From positions 1 through 48,777 of the forward strand of contig JAJRAK010000057.1 in NCBI GenBank assembly GCA_028682895.1: a DNA stretch of 48,777 nucleotides, read 5' to 3'. The DNA is from Methanomassiliicoccales archaeon. GTDB taxonomy: Archaea > Thermoplasmatota > Thermoplasmata > Methanomassiliicoccales > UBA472. Shown here piece after piece: positions 40,181 through 48,457 of this stretch; the first letter of the stretch is position 1; the number at the start of each line of letters is the position of its first letter. Below the pieces are notes generated by a model, which saw only the letters and a program-made list of their open reading frames with translations, ran no database searches and was not told where the DNA came from. The translations under genes were made by a program, and so were the position numbers.

Positions 40181-40838
40181 CGCCAGCCACCTCCTTTTTT
40201 GGGAATATCCTGGTGGTGATGTCCGGCCGTGCCCTTTCCAGATAATCGATGAAGATGGTGAAGAGTATCCCTTCCACTATGGCCAGAGGTATCTGTGTGA
40301 TGGCGAAGACCGATAGGAAGCTGATCAGCGATTCATTGAACGTACCGTACGCCAGAGCCAGCTGCACCGAGGTCACCACATAGGTGATGAAATCCGTCAA
40401 TACGACCGTTATGAACACCGTGACCGACGTTGGCACCTTTGCCTTTCTCATTACCCTGAAGACCGCATATGCGACCAGAGGTCCGGCGATGCCCATCGAG
40501 AACACGTTCGCCCCCAATGTCGTGAGCCCACCATGAGCTAGAAGGAGCGCCTGGAACAGTAGAACGATCACCGAGAGCACTGCCGTGATGCCGACGCCGT
40601 AGAACATGGTAGAGAAGCCTGTTCCCGTCGGATGAGAGGATGAACCTGTCACCGAAGGGAGCTTCAATGAGGACAGGACGAAGATGAAAGCTCCAGATAG
40701 CGCGAGGACGGTCTTCTGGTTCGGATCGTCCCGCATTATCCTTTTGATCGAATAGAACCCGTATACGATGAACGGTAAGGACAGCGTCGCCCAGAACAGG
40801 CACCATTCCCAGCTGAGATATCCCTCCATTATATGCAC
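40170..40838 (-). CDS. cbiM: Cobalt-binding substrate-specific transporter subunit CbiM
   Basis: A 222-residue membrane protein beginning with the family hallmark MHIMEGYL, whose N-terminal Met-His-Ile-Met contributes directly to cobalt binding. Further typical segments: GSSSHPTGTGFST with the second conserved His, QALLLAHGGLTTLGANVFSMG, and IVEGILFT. It overlaps the upstream Fur gene by ten bases, so the operon fur-cbiMNQO is translated as a coupled unit. Confidence 0.95.
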   Translation of the reverse strand: MHIMEGYLSWEWCLFWATLSLPFIVYGFYSIKRIMRDDPNQKTVLALSGAFIFVLSSLKLPSVTGSSSHPTGTGFSTMFYGVGITAVLSVIVLLFQALLLAHGGLTTLGANVFSMGIAGPLVAYAVFRVMRKAKVPTSVTVFITVVLTDFITYVVTSVQLALAYGTFNESLISFLSVFAITQIPLAIVEGILFTIFIDYLERARPDITTRIFPKKEVAGVEP

Positions 40839-41215
40839 TTGGGCTCACACTCTTTACATAGACCCTTGAAGCGAATTTCGTAACTATCGATCATCAGACC
40901 GGTGGCCTTGGACACCTGGCCAAGATGTATCTCATAATCCACCTTGGTCAGGCTTCCGCAGCGCTTGCATTCCAGATAGGTGTTTGAATAGGGATGGGGG
41001 AAGAAACATTGCTGAGGGCCGACCTTTGATTCAGAAATTATACCTGACTGGACAAGCCGATTGAGGTTCCTATAGACGGTACCCAAGCTGATCCGTGGCA
41101 GGACGTCCCGTGCCTTTTCGTAGACGTGATCGGCCGTGATGGGGCCTTTCTCGTCGTACACGATGTCCACGACGACCTTCATCTGCTTGGTCCAGCGGGT
41201 CGGATACGAATTCAT
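40829..41215 (-). CDS. Fur-family metal-dependent repressor
   Basis: A 128-residue regulator of the Fur/Zur/PerR type. The N-terminal winged helix has PITADHVYEKAR and ISLGTVYRNLNRLVQSGII. The C-terminal dimer and metal domain has FFPHPYSNTYLECKRCGSLT and CKECEPKC, giving C-x2-C pairs for a structural zinc. It heads the cobalt importer operon, so cobalt or a general metal signal is expected. ATG 41215 is chosen because the TATA box at about 41241-41251 would start transcription near 41220; ATG 41227 is an alternative. Confidence 0.85.
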   Translation of the reverse strand: MNSYPTRWTKQMKVVVDIVYDEKGPITADHVYEKARDVLPRISLGTVYRNLNRLVQSGIISESKVGPQQCFFPHPYSNTYLECKRCGSLTKVDYEIHLGQVSKATGLMIDSYEIRFKGLCKECEPKCI

Positions 41216-41217
41216 AA

Positions 41218-41232
41218 TAGTAATCATTACTA
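41218..41232. promoter_or_regulatory. Inverted repeat, likely Fur operator
   Basis: TAGTAAT-C-ATTACTA has seven-base arms around one base. It covers the predicted transcription start of the fur-cbiMNQO operon, ending 3 bases before the ATG at 41215. The half-site resembles the AT-rich arms of Fur boxes. Binding there would block transcription, giving metal-responsive autoregulation. Confidence 0.65.
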
Positions 41233-41240
41233 CTTTATTT

Positions 41241-41251
41241 CGAATATAAAG
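41241..41251 (-). promoter_or_regulatory. TATA-like box of fur-cbiMNQO
   Basis: Minus-strand CTTTATATTCG lies about 26-36 bases upstream of ATG 41215, so the start of transcription falls inside or next to the 41218-41232 palindrome. Confidence 0.5.
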
Positions 41252-41316
41252 CCTTCCATTTCCACGGAAGAAATATCATCAAGGTCCGCGTTCTTTTCTT
41301 GAGCCTGAACTGAGTA

Positions 41317-41333
41317 CAGAACAATCTGTTCTG
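41317..41333. promoter_or_regulatory. Second inverted repeat upstream of the 41343 gene
   Basis: CAGAACA-ATC-TGTTCTG has perfect seven-base arms and a three-base spacer, 9 bases before the GTG start of the next gene. It differs in sequence from the Fur-type palindrome at 41218, so a different regulator may bind, or it may be an RNA hairpin near the ribosome-binding site. Confidence 0.5.
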
Positions 41334-41342
41334 GAAGGATAG

Positions 41343-41684
41343 GTGTTAAATATCACAAGACGACAGAAGTTGGAGTTCAATGAGTACGTTGTCGATCTGA
41401 ACGCCGATTGCCCCTGTGGATGCATGGAGGGCGACCGGTTCCACAACATCTACCGTTTCCCCAATGACTATGGCGCCTCGGTCGTGTCCAGCCCCAAGAA
41501 CGATGCCGAGCACAAGAACGGATATCGCATGATGCTGATCCATTTCGATTCCCCCGCCCCTGACCACATGTGGACGCTGGACGACGAGAACCCATTAGGG
41601 GATTCCATAATAGACTGCGACAGTTGGGAGACCGCGCTGGGATTCCTGAAGAGATTGTTCGAACTGCCAGTGAAGAAAGGATGA
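41343..41684 (+). CDS. Small Cys-containing protein of unknown function
   Basis: A 113-residue protein starting at GTG 41343 after GAAGGAT. It contains DCPCGCMEG near residue 23-31, a tight Cys trio that could bind a metal, and a beta-rich body (GASVVSSPKN, YRMMLIHFDSPA). It precedes the DUF1638 gene by one base, so the two are co-transcribed, divergently from fur-cbiMNQO. Family not recognised. Confidence 0.6.
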   Translation: MLNITRRQKLEFNEYVVDLNADCPCGCMEGDRFHNIYRFPNDYGASVVSSPKNDAEHKNGYRMMLIHFDSPAPDHMWTLDDENPLGDSIIDCDSWETALGFLKRLFELPVKKG

Positions 41685-41685
41685 A

Positions 41686-42354
41686 ATGACGATGTCTCCC
41701 GACCATGATGAACAGAGAGGCCGATTGGCCATAATAGCATGCGAGATCCTGAAGCCTGAGCTGGACAAGCTGACCGTTGGCTGGGACGACATCGTGTACA
41801 AGGAATATTTCGAGTTCGCTCTGCATATAAACGCTGACGAACTGCGAGAAAGAGTGCTGGAGAAGGTCAACTCCTTGCATGGACAGGTAGACGCAGTGTT
41901 CCTTGGCTACGCCGTCTGCCAGTCATTGTCCGGGATCACAAGCAGGTTAAAGGTGCCGACGGTCATGCTCGAAGGCGACGATTGCATCGCCGCCATCCTG
42001 GGACCGGTCGAATACGAGAGGCAGAAGCGTCTATGCGGAGGCACCTGGTTCAACACTCCAGGATGGGCCTTGAGGGGCATAGAGGGTGCTATCAAAGAGC
42101 TGCATCTAGACTCGATGGTCGAGCAGGGATACGAACCAAAGTACTTCCTGGACATGCTCTTCGAGAACTATGAGCTGTGCGTGTACGTGGACACTGATGT
42201 GGGCGAGGCGGAGAGATATGAGGAGATGTCCCGAAAGTTCGCTGACGAACTTGGGCTGCGCCACGAGAACAGGCCATGCGGCACGACCAACCTGGCGAGG
42301 TTCCTCGATCGGGCCCGGGAACTTGCGAGGAAGAGCGCGAGCGGCCCTCAATAA
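41686..42354 (+). CDS. DUF1638-family protein
   Basis: A 222-residue protein. RLAIIACEILKPEL at the N-terminus, VDAVFLGYAVCQSLSG, PTVMLEGDDCIAAILGPVEYE and the later GYEPKYFLDMLFENYELC match the pattern I know for DUF1638, often found beside corrinoid methyltransferases in methanogens and anaerobic bacteria. Conserved Cys in ACEIL, VCQSL and DDCIA may bind a metal. The reaction is not established. It is in the two-gene unit with the Cys-containing protein. Confidence 0.75.
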   Translation: MTMSPDHDEQRGRLAIIACEILKPELDKLTVGWDDIVYKEYFEFALHINADELRERVLEKVNSLHGQVDAVFLGYAVCQSLSGITSRLKVPTVMLEGDDCIAAILGPVEYERQKRLCGGTWFNTPGWALRGIEGAIKELHLDSMVEQGYEPKYFLDMLFENYELCVYVDTDVGEAERYEEMSRKFADELGLRHENRPCGTTNLARFLDRARELARKSASGPQ

Positions 42355-42395
42355 TCCTTTTGAACCAGTAAGCCGTTCCTGCGCCCCGGAAGAAG

Positions 42396-43517
42396 ATGAA
42401 CGACGATTTCAAGGTCACCCCGTGGGAAGTAACCGGGGACATCGACTACGACCAACTTATCACACGCTTCGGGACCAAGAAGATGGACCGAGAGCTGCTG
42501 GACCGTATGAGCGGATACGGGGCCCTCCACCCGATGCTGAGGCGCGGTGTCGTCTATTCGCACCGGGACTTCGATTGGCTCCTGGACCAGTACGACAAGG
42601 GCAACAGGTTCTTCCTCTACACCGGGCGCGGCCCCTCTGGCGGCACCCACCTCGGCCATCTGATGCCCTGGATGTTCAACAAGTACCTGCAGGACCTGTT
42701 CAAGGTCAACATGTACTTCCAGCTGACCGACGATGAGAAGTACCTTTTTAACGATAACCTAGAGCTCGAGGACACCAAGAAGGCGGCGTACGATAATATC
42801 CTTGACTTCCTGGCCTTGGGCTTTGATCCGAAAAAAACGAAGGTCATCATCGACACCAAGGACATTAAGCTCCTCTATCCGCTGGCGTTGAAGGTGGCGA
42901 AGAGGGTTACCTTCTCCACCACCAAGGCGGTCTTCGGCTTCGAAAACAGTCATAACATCGGGCAGATCTTCTATACGAGCATTCAGGCGGCTCCCTGCTT
43001 CATCGAGAACGCCCTATACGGGAAGAACACGCCCTGCCTCATCCCCTGCGGCATCGACCAGGACGCGCACTTCCGCGTGGCCAGGGATGTAGCGCCATTG
43101 CTCGGATATCAGAAACCGGCCCTCATCTACAACAAGATGTTCCCCGGGCTCACCGGTAGTGACAAGATGTCCTCATCGCAGCCCCAGACCACCATATTCA
43201 CCACTGACAAGCCCAAGGATGTCAAGAAGAAGATCGGCAACGCCTTCACCGGAGGGCAGGTGTCTGTGGAGGAGCAGCGCAAGCTCGGTGGAAGGCCGGA
43301 GATCTGCTCGGTCTTCAAGTACCAGTACTACCTCTTTGAGAAGGACGACAAGGCGCTTGACGACCTGACGGAAAGATGCCGGAAGGGGGAGATACTGTGC
43401 GGAGAATGCAAACAGCTGCTGACCCAACGGATCAACGAGTTCCTGGGGGAACATCAGAGGAAGAGGGAGGAGGCCAGGGAGCACCTCGACGAGTTCTTGC
43501 TCCCCCCTACCTGTTGA
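42396..43517 (+). CDS. trpS: Tryptophanyl-tRNA synthetase
   Basis: A 373-residue class I synthetase. The HIGH-type motif is GGTHLGHL within GRGPSGGTHLGH, and the KMSKS-type motif is KMSSS. FQLTDDEKYLF and CGIDQDAHFRVARDVA are typical of archaeal/eukaryotic TrpRS. The length is normal for archaeal TrpRS. ATG 42396 is used. Its stop overlaps the TTG start of trmO. Confidence 0.95.
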   Translation: MNDDFKVTPWEVTGDIDYDQLITRFGTKKMDRELLDRMSGYGALHPMLRRGVVYSHRDFDWLLDQYDKGNRFFLYTGRGPSGGTHLGHLMPWMFNKYLQDLFKVNMYFQLTDDEKYLFNDNLELEDTKKAAYDNILDFLALGFDPKKTKVIIDTKDIKLLYPLALKVAKRVTFSTTKAVFGFENSHNIGQIFYTSIQAAPCFIENALYGKNTPCLIPCGIDQDAHFRVARDVAPLLGYQKPALIYNKMFPGLTGSDKMSSSQPQTTIFTTDKPKDVKKKIGNAFTGGQVSVEEQRKLGGRPEICSVFKYQYYLFEKDDKALDDLTERCRKGEILCGECKQLLTQRINEFLGEHQRKREEAREHLDEFLLPPTC

Positions 43518-43927
43518 CCATCATCGGGAAGGTCGTGGCTGTTGAAGGACAGGTATCGGACATAGAGATACTTCCGGAGTTCGTAGAGGGATTGTACCGC
43601 ATAGAGCTATTGAAAGAGCTGGATGTGCTTTTCGTGTTCGACCGAAGCGAGGGTTTCGACCTTCATGTTCACCCCCGCAACGATCCGCAGATACCTTTGA
43701 CCGGTGTCTTCGGCACGAGGAGCCCCAGGCGCCCCAACCCTGTCGGTCTGACCCGGGTCCGTCTGCTGGAGAGAAAGGGCAACATTTTGAAGGTAGAGGG
43801 ACTGGACGCGTTTCTTGATACGCCGATAGTCGATATCAAGGGGGTAATGGGCAAAGGTTTCTGCTGGGACCCCGCTGGGGAGCGGAAGAGAGCTGTGAGA
43901 CGTCTGCCGCAGAAAGTCCATAAGTAA
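43514..43927 (+). CDS. trmO: tRNA (N6-threonylcarbamoyladenosine 37-N6)-methyltransferase TrmO
   Basis: A 137-residue protein of the TsaA/TrmO family, which methylates t6A37 of tRNA using S-adenosylmethionine. Diagnostic are FVFDRSEGFDLHVHP, GVFGTRSPRRPNPVGLTRV and DTPIVDIKGV. Start: TTG 43514, overlapping the trpS stop (TTGA); the open frame extending upstream to 43376 is a shadow of trpS. The tRNA-modification role fits with its synthetase neighbours. Confidence 0.85.
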   Translation: MTIIGKVVAVEGQVSDIEILPEFVEGLYRIELLKELDVLFVFDRSEGFDLHVHPRNDPQIPLTGVFGTRSPRRPNPVGLTRVRLLERKGNILKVEGLDAFLDTPIVDIKGVMGKGFCWDPAGERKRAVRRLPQKVHK

Positions 43928-43955
43928 CTTATATCGATGACAAAATCACCTTCAT

Positions 43956-45476
43956 ATGAAGGCCAACGAAGTACTGGAAGGTCTCAGCCATTCCGAGAAG
44001 AAAGTGCTGGTGGCCCTGCAAGGTCTTAATGGCAGGGCATCGCCGGATAAGATCTTCGAGGAAGGAAGCTTCCAACAGTTGGTCGAGGTCATGAACGCCG
44101 CCTCCTGGCTGCAGTCCAAGGGTGCCCTGGACATTGAAGAGAGCGCCCGCAAGGCCTATTGCCTGAAGGACCGCTCGCTGGTCGAGAAGGGCGTTCCCGA
44201 AAGGAGGGCGCTCAGCATCATCTCCCAGAAGGGAGGGTCCCTGGGCGTAAAGGACCTGGAGTCCGCCATGGGCAAGGAAGAATCGTCCATGGCCATTGGC
44301 TGGATGATGAAGAAGAAGCTCGCTCGCCTGGACAAGTCCGGGGCGGAGCCGATGCTATTCCTGACCGATGAAGGAAAGCGCTATCAGGACATCGAGATGC
44401 CCGACGAGGCGCTGGTAATACGACTTGGCGAGAAGGACCTGGGCGAGGGAGAGGTGGACCCGGTGGCCTTGGACCTCCTGAAGGCGCGCAAGGGCGTGCT
44501 ACAGGAGAAGCTCATCGTGTCCCGCATCCTGCGCCTCAACGCCCTGGGCACTGAGATATTGTCATTGGGAGTGGTGCTGACCGACGAGGTGGCGCAACTT
44601 ACGCCCGAACTGTTACAGACAGGGAAATGGAAGAACGCCAACTTCCGTAAGTATGACATCCGCACCTTCGCCCCCTGCCAATACCCGGTCAAGAAACATC
44701 CATTGACCAGGATCGCTGACGAAGTGCGCCGCATCATGATCGAGATGGGTTTCACCGAGACGGACGACGAGTACGTGCAACCGGCCTTCTGGAACATGGA
44801 CGCATTGTTCACGCCCCAAGACCATCCAGCACGCGACCTGCAGGACACTTTCTATCTGAAGAACCCGAGCAGGTTGTCCTTGGAGGAAGAGGACATAGTC
44901 GCAAGGGTCAAGGCGGTGCACGAGGACGGAGGGGACACCGGTTCGATGGGATGGCGCTACGCCTGGTCCCGAGAAGAGGCTGAGAGGGCGCTGCTCAGAA
45001 CCCACCTCACTGTGAACACCATAAGATACCTGGCAAAGCACCCCGAGCCCCCGCTGAAAGTATTCTCCCTTTCCCGTATCTTCCGCAACGAGAGCATCGA
45101 TATGACCCATCTGCCGGAGTTCACGCAGATCGAGGGCATCATCATGGAGGAAGGTGCCAGCTTCGATATGCTGGTCAACATGCTCAAGGGATTTTACAAA
45201 CGGATGGGCTTCGAGAAGATCAGGGTGAGGCCGGGGCCCTTCCCCTATACCGAGCCGTCATTGGAAGTGGATATATTCTATAATGGTTCCTGGATGGAGC
45301 TGGGCGGAGCGGGAGTGTTCCGTCCTGAGGTAACCGGACCGCTGGGCATAAAGTACCCTGTGCTGGCCTGGGGATTGGGGTTCGAGCGCTTGGCCATGTT
45401 GAAGTGGAACTTGAAGGACATACGCGAGCTGTACGTCACCGATCTGGACCTCCTCCGGCAGAGCCCTATTTTTTAA
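43956..45476 (+). CDS. pheS: Phenylalanyl-tRNA synthetase alpha subunit
   Basis: A 506-residue catalytic subunit. The N-terminal half has three winged-helix-like repeats (residues about 1-150). The class II core has HPLTRIADEVRRIMIEMGF, DNALFTPQDHPARD-type motif 1 region (MDALFTPQDHPARDLQDTF), motif 2 FRNESIDMTHLPEFTQIEG and motif 3 GFERLAML. Family length is normal for archaea. The 3' end overlaps the convergent TPR gene by 11 bases. PheT is not in the window. Confidence 0.95.
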   Translation: MKANEVLEGLSHSEKKVLVALQGLNGRASPDKIFEEGSFQQLVEVMNAASWLQSKGALDIEESARKAYCLKDRSLVEKGVPERRALSIISQKGGSLGVKDLESAMGKEESSMAIGWMMKKKLARLDKSGAEPMLFLTDEGKRYQDIEMPDEALVIRLGEKDLGEGEVDPVALDLLKARKGVLQEKLIVSRILRLNALGTEILSLGVVLTDEVAQLTPELLQTGKWKNANFRKYDIRTFAPCQYPVKKHPLTRIADEVRRIMIEMGFTETDDEYVQPAFWNMDALFTPQDHPARDLQDTFYLKNPSRLSLEEEDIVARVKAVHEDGGDTGSMGWRYAWSREEAERALLRTHLTVNTIRYLAKHPEPPLKVFSLSRIFRNESIDMTHLPEFTQIEGIIMEEGASFDMLVNMLKGFYKRMGFEKIRVRPGPFPYTEPSLEVDIFYNGSWMELGGAGVFRPEVTGPLGIKYPVLAWGLGFERLAMLKWNLKDIRELYVTDLDLLRQSPIF

Positions 45477-46722
45477 GGGCCTTCCGGGAATATTCCCGGG
45501 CCTTGTCCTTCATGTCCAAGGCATCGTAGCAGGCGGCCATGGCCTTGTAGATGCCGCGCTTGTCCCCAGGACGAGCCAGACCCAACGCTTTGCTATAGTT
45601 CGCTATTGCTTCTTCGTTACGACCGATGTGCGCCAGCACTTCGCCTTTCCGGGCGTATACCTCTTCCAGCATGTCAGGGTCGTGTATCCCGCCCTTCCGG
45701 CCTATAGACCCTATCAACGCCACCGCCTCCTCCTTGCGGCCAAGCTGGCCAAGGCACATGGCGATGTCGCAGTCCAATAATGGAGAGGGCCGTTGCAGCT
45801 TGACCTGCTCGAACATGCTCAGCGCCTCCTGCGGCCTTCCATTGATCATCGTGATCCTTCCCTTGAGCTCCAGACCGTCCAGCAGTTCTTCTGGATCGCC
45901 GGTGAGCATCATCTCGCTGGCCACTTGAAGTCCATACGCTGTATCTCCGTTCCTGCGGGCCGACTCACCCTTTATCCAGCGGACCTCCTTGGCGTACCGT
46001 GGCATCACCGGGTCCATGCCCTTCAAGGATGCCAGGAGCTCGATCCCGGCGGAGCGGGCCATTTGCCTCCCCCGGTTCGCCAGGAGCATGTGCGCCTCGA
46101 GAGCGCGGTTCGCTTGGAGCAGATGATGCAACCGCTCCACGTAATCACCTTCGGCCAACCAATAATCGGCGGCGAAGCTGTGCGCTTCCTTGAGGGCGAT
46201 CTTGTCCACAAGGGCCGGTATGGAGCTTTGCAACGATGGCGGTATCTCGACGATGCCTTCCCGGTCCTCAGGGAGCAGACTGATGTTCGCCTGGGGCAGC
46301 AGGGCACGCTTGAATGGTTTGCGGAACACGACTGCTTTCAACAGCAGGGCGCGCAGCTCCGGGTTCAACTGGGCCCACAGTTCTTCGCCCTTGCATTTCT
46401 TCAGGTCGAGCAGGGGCAATATCTCGATCCCCTGACGAGTGGCGAAATCCTTGAGGTTCCTGGCCTTGTCCTCTCCCACCTGGGTAAGGAAATAGACCTT
46501 GCGCTTGACCGCCCCTGCCCTTATGTGGGATATCTTCTCCGCCACAGTACCTGCTTCCTTGAGCTTCTTAAGCTCGATGGCCGCGTGTGCGCGGGATATG
46601 CGCAATGCTTCACCGATCCCATCTTGGCTTACTTCGAACGGAGCGTCGAAATCGCTCTGGTTCTTGGAATACTGAGCTAGATGAAGCACTATCCTTTCTC
46701 CGACCGTGATAGGCGTCGCCAT
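45466..46722 (-). CDS. Winged-helix / TPR protein
   Basis: A 418-residue protein starting MATPITVGERIVLHLAQYSK. The first 90 residues are a winged helix (VSQDGIGEALRISRAHAAIELKKL), and later residues contain TPR-like helical pairs, clearest at the end (EVYARKGEVLAHIGRNEEAI, then YKAMAACYDALDMKDKAREY). Such archaeal proteins with an N-terminal HTH and TPR tail act as transcription regulators or scaffold proteins. The start codon at 46722 is used; an ATG at 46740 is in frame. Confidence 0.75.
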   Translation of the reverse strand: MATPITVGERIVLHLAQYSKNQSDFDAPFEVSQDGIGEALRISRAHAAIELKKLKEAGTVAEKISHIRAGAVKRKVYFLTQVGEDKARNLKDFATRQGIEILPLLDLKKCKGEELWAQLNPELRALLLKAVVFRKPFKRALLPQANISLLPEDREGIVEIPPSLQSSIPALVDKIALKEAHSFAADYWLAEGDYVERLHHLLQANRALEAHMLLANRGRQMARSAGIELLASLKGMDPVMPRYAKEVRWIKGESARRNGDTAYGLQVASEMMLTGDPEELLDGLELKGRITMINGRPQEALSMFEQVKLQRPSPLLDCDIAMCLGQLGRKEEAVALIGSIGRKGGIHDPDMLEEVYARKGEVLAHIGRNEEAIANYSKALGLARPGDKRGIYKAMAACYDALDMKDKAREYSRKALKK

Positions 46723-46855
46723 TTCAATCCGTATGTTCAACGCAGGGTCGATTTAAACCTGATGCGGTTACATGTAGCGTTTTTGATAATCACTCCCTGG
46801 TCTGTAACGGGGGTGAACAGCAATCGTAATAATCCTGTTAGCCCGTTCGCTGGCC

Positions 46856-47698
46856 ATGCGACTCCTGGTGGCCTCGACGCCCGATTTGGCCAGCATGAAC
46901 CTAAAGGAACGTTTGCTGGAAGCCGCGGAATGGACCGCTCGCGGACAGTTCCAGGGGCGGCCTTTCCTCGTTCATGACGACCTTTGCATGGTCACCACTG
47001 ACGTGCTCCACCTTCATCTGGACCATTTCGACCGCCAGGTGATGGAAGGGACCGGCACCGATATCGAGGATGTCGTCTTCCTTTCCAAGCACCGGGCCGC
47101 CTCCGGTACGCCCACGCTCACCGTTCACCCCATTGGCAACTACGGCAAGGCTGATTATGGCGGACGAGAGGGCACGCTCACGCCTTCCTCCCCTGCATTT
47201 CTCAGCGGTATGCTCCGAGAGATATCGCGTACGGCGAAGGGGCTTCCGTTCCAGGTGTCGTACGAGGTCACGCACCATGGCCCTTTCCTTGACCGGCCCA
47301 CATCGTTTGTGGAGATAGGCAGCGATGAGACGAACTGGGGGAACGAGGGCGCTGCCAAAGCTCTGGCCGAGGCGCTGCTCCATTTCCGGCCCGGCAAAGG
47401 ACCGGTGGTCATCGGCGTCGGGGGCGGTCATTATGCCCCGAGGTTCACCGAGGTGACCTTGGCCAAGGAGGTCAGCTTCGGCCACATGGTACCTAAACAT
47501 GTACTGGACGCCGGCGACGACGAGCATGCCCTTTCCTGCATACAGAAGGCCATGAAGGCCAGCGGCACCGATGCAGCGTACCTGCACAAGAAATCATTCA
47601 GCAAACCGGATGCCAGGCGTTATAGGGAAATGATCGAGAGCGCCGGTTACAGGATACTGGAGAGCAGCGACCTGAAGGACGCTCAGAGCCTGCCGTGA
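46856..47698 (+). CDS. dtdA: D-aminoacyl-tRNA deacylase (archaeal DtdA)
   Basis: Removes D-amino acids mischarged on tRNA. The 280-residue protein has FLSKHRAASGTPTLTVHP, IGNYGKADYGG, VSYEVTHHGPF, SFVEIGSDETNW and GVGGGHYAPRF, all typical of the archaeal GEK1-like DtdA, with several His and Asp residues binding zinc. Full length. ATG 46856. The 3' end overlaps the convergent membrane protein gene by 16 bases. Confidence 0.95.
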   Translation: MRLLVASTPDLASMNLKERLLEAAEWTARGQFQGRPFLVHDDLCMVTTDVLHLHLDHFDRQVMEGTGTDIEDVVFLSKHRAASGTPTLTVHPIGNYGKADYGGREGTLTPSSPAFLSGMLREISRTAKGLPFQVSYEVTHHGPFLDRPTSFVEIGSDETNWGNEGAAKALAEALLHFRPGKGPVVIGVGGGHYAPRFTEVTLAKEVSFGHMVPKHVLDAGDDEHALSCIQKAMKASGTDAAYLHKKSFSKPDARRYREMIESAGYRILESSDLKDAQSLP

Positions 47699-48372
47699 TC
47701 CTCCAGGTCGTCCCCGAGGAAGGCGTAACCGCAGGCGGGACAGGCCTTCCATCCGGGCTCCATCTCCTCCTGGCAAGACGGACAGCGGGGCTTCTTTATC
47801 GATACCTCCGGGGGTTTCCAGGCCTGAGATGGCCGACCGCTCCGTTCGGCCAGGGCGTTGAAGCCAGTGGCCGACCTTGCCACCTTGGTCGCCCTCCCAG
47901 ATGCGAGCATGATGAGCAGTGAACCGGTGATCGCCAGGATGGCACCGATGACATCGAGGAACGCCCCCATCCCATAGGCGGCATCCTTACCCTGGTATTG
48001 GTCCTGGATCATCAGGACCATTGCGATCACCATCAGCGAGACGGCGATGGAGAGCACCGTTTCGATCAGTGGAGCACCGCTCCTGGCCTTTCCAGGGCGA
48101 AACGTCCGGTAGACGGAAATGGCCGACAGAACCAGTATTGCGGCCCCGACGAACGAGATGGCCGGTGCGAGCACGAAAATGATGTCGACATTGATCAGGT
48201 CTAACGCCATCAGCGACCTGCTGTCGACGTAGACCATGACCAAGATGATGGAGATGAGCATCAATATGCCGCCCAGGGCGTTGAAGACACCTCCGGTGAT
48301 CAAGGCATCATGCTGCACCTGAGAGAGGGCAGAGCGCTGTTTGGCCTGCGGCCTGGGCGCCGGTGCGACCAC
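47683..48372 (-). CDS. Membrane protein with C-terminal zinc ribbon
   Basis: A 229-residue protein. Four hydrophobic segments lie at about residues 30-48, 65-88, 102-122 and 134-156. The C-terminus has CPSCQEEM and CPACGYAF, a C-x2-C pair repeated after about 14 residues. The start is GTG at 48372; the frame extends upstream without other start codons for over 20 codons, so the true N-terminus may differ. Function unknown. The following gene upstream is pyrH. Confidence 0.65.
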   Translation of the reverse strand: MVAPAPRPQAKQRSALSQVQHDALITGGVFNALGGILMLISIILVMVYVDSRSLMALDLINVDIIFVLAPAISFVGAAILVLSAISVYRTFRPGKARSGAPLIETVLSIAVSLMVIAMVLMIQDQYQGKDAAYGMGAFLDVIGAILAITGSLLIMLASGRATKVARSATGFNALAERSGRPSQAWKPPEVSIKKPRCPSCQEEMEPGWKACPACGYAFLGDDLEDHGRL

Positions 48373-48457
48373 CTTGGGCTTCGGGACCGGTCCCTTCTTT
48401 CCCCCGTTGCCTGGTCTGACCGGCTCCTTTCGTACAGCCCCTTTCCTTTTAAAAATA

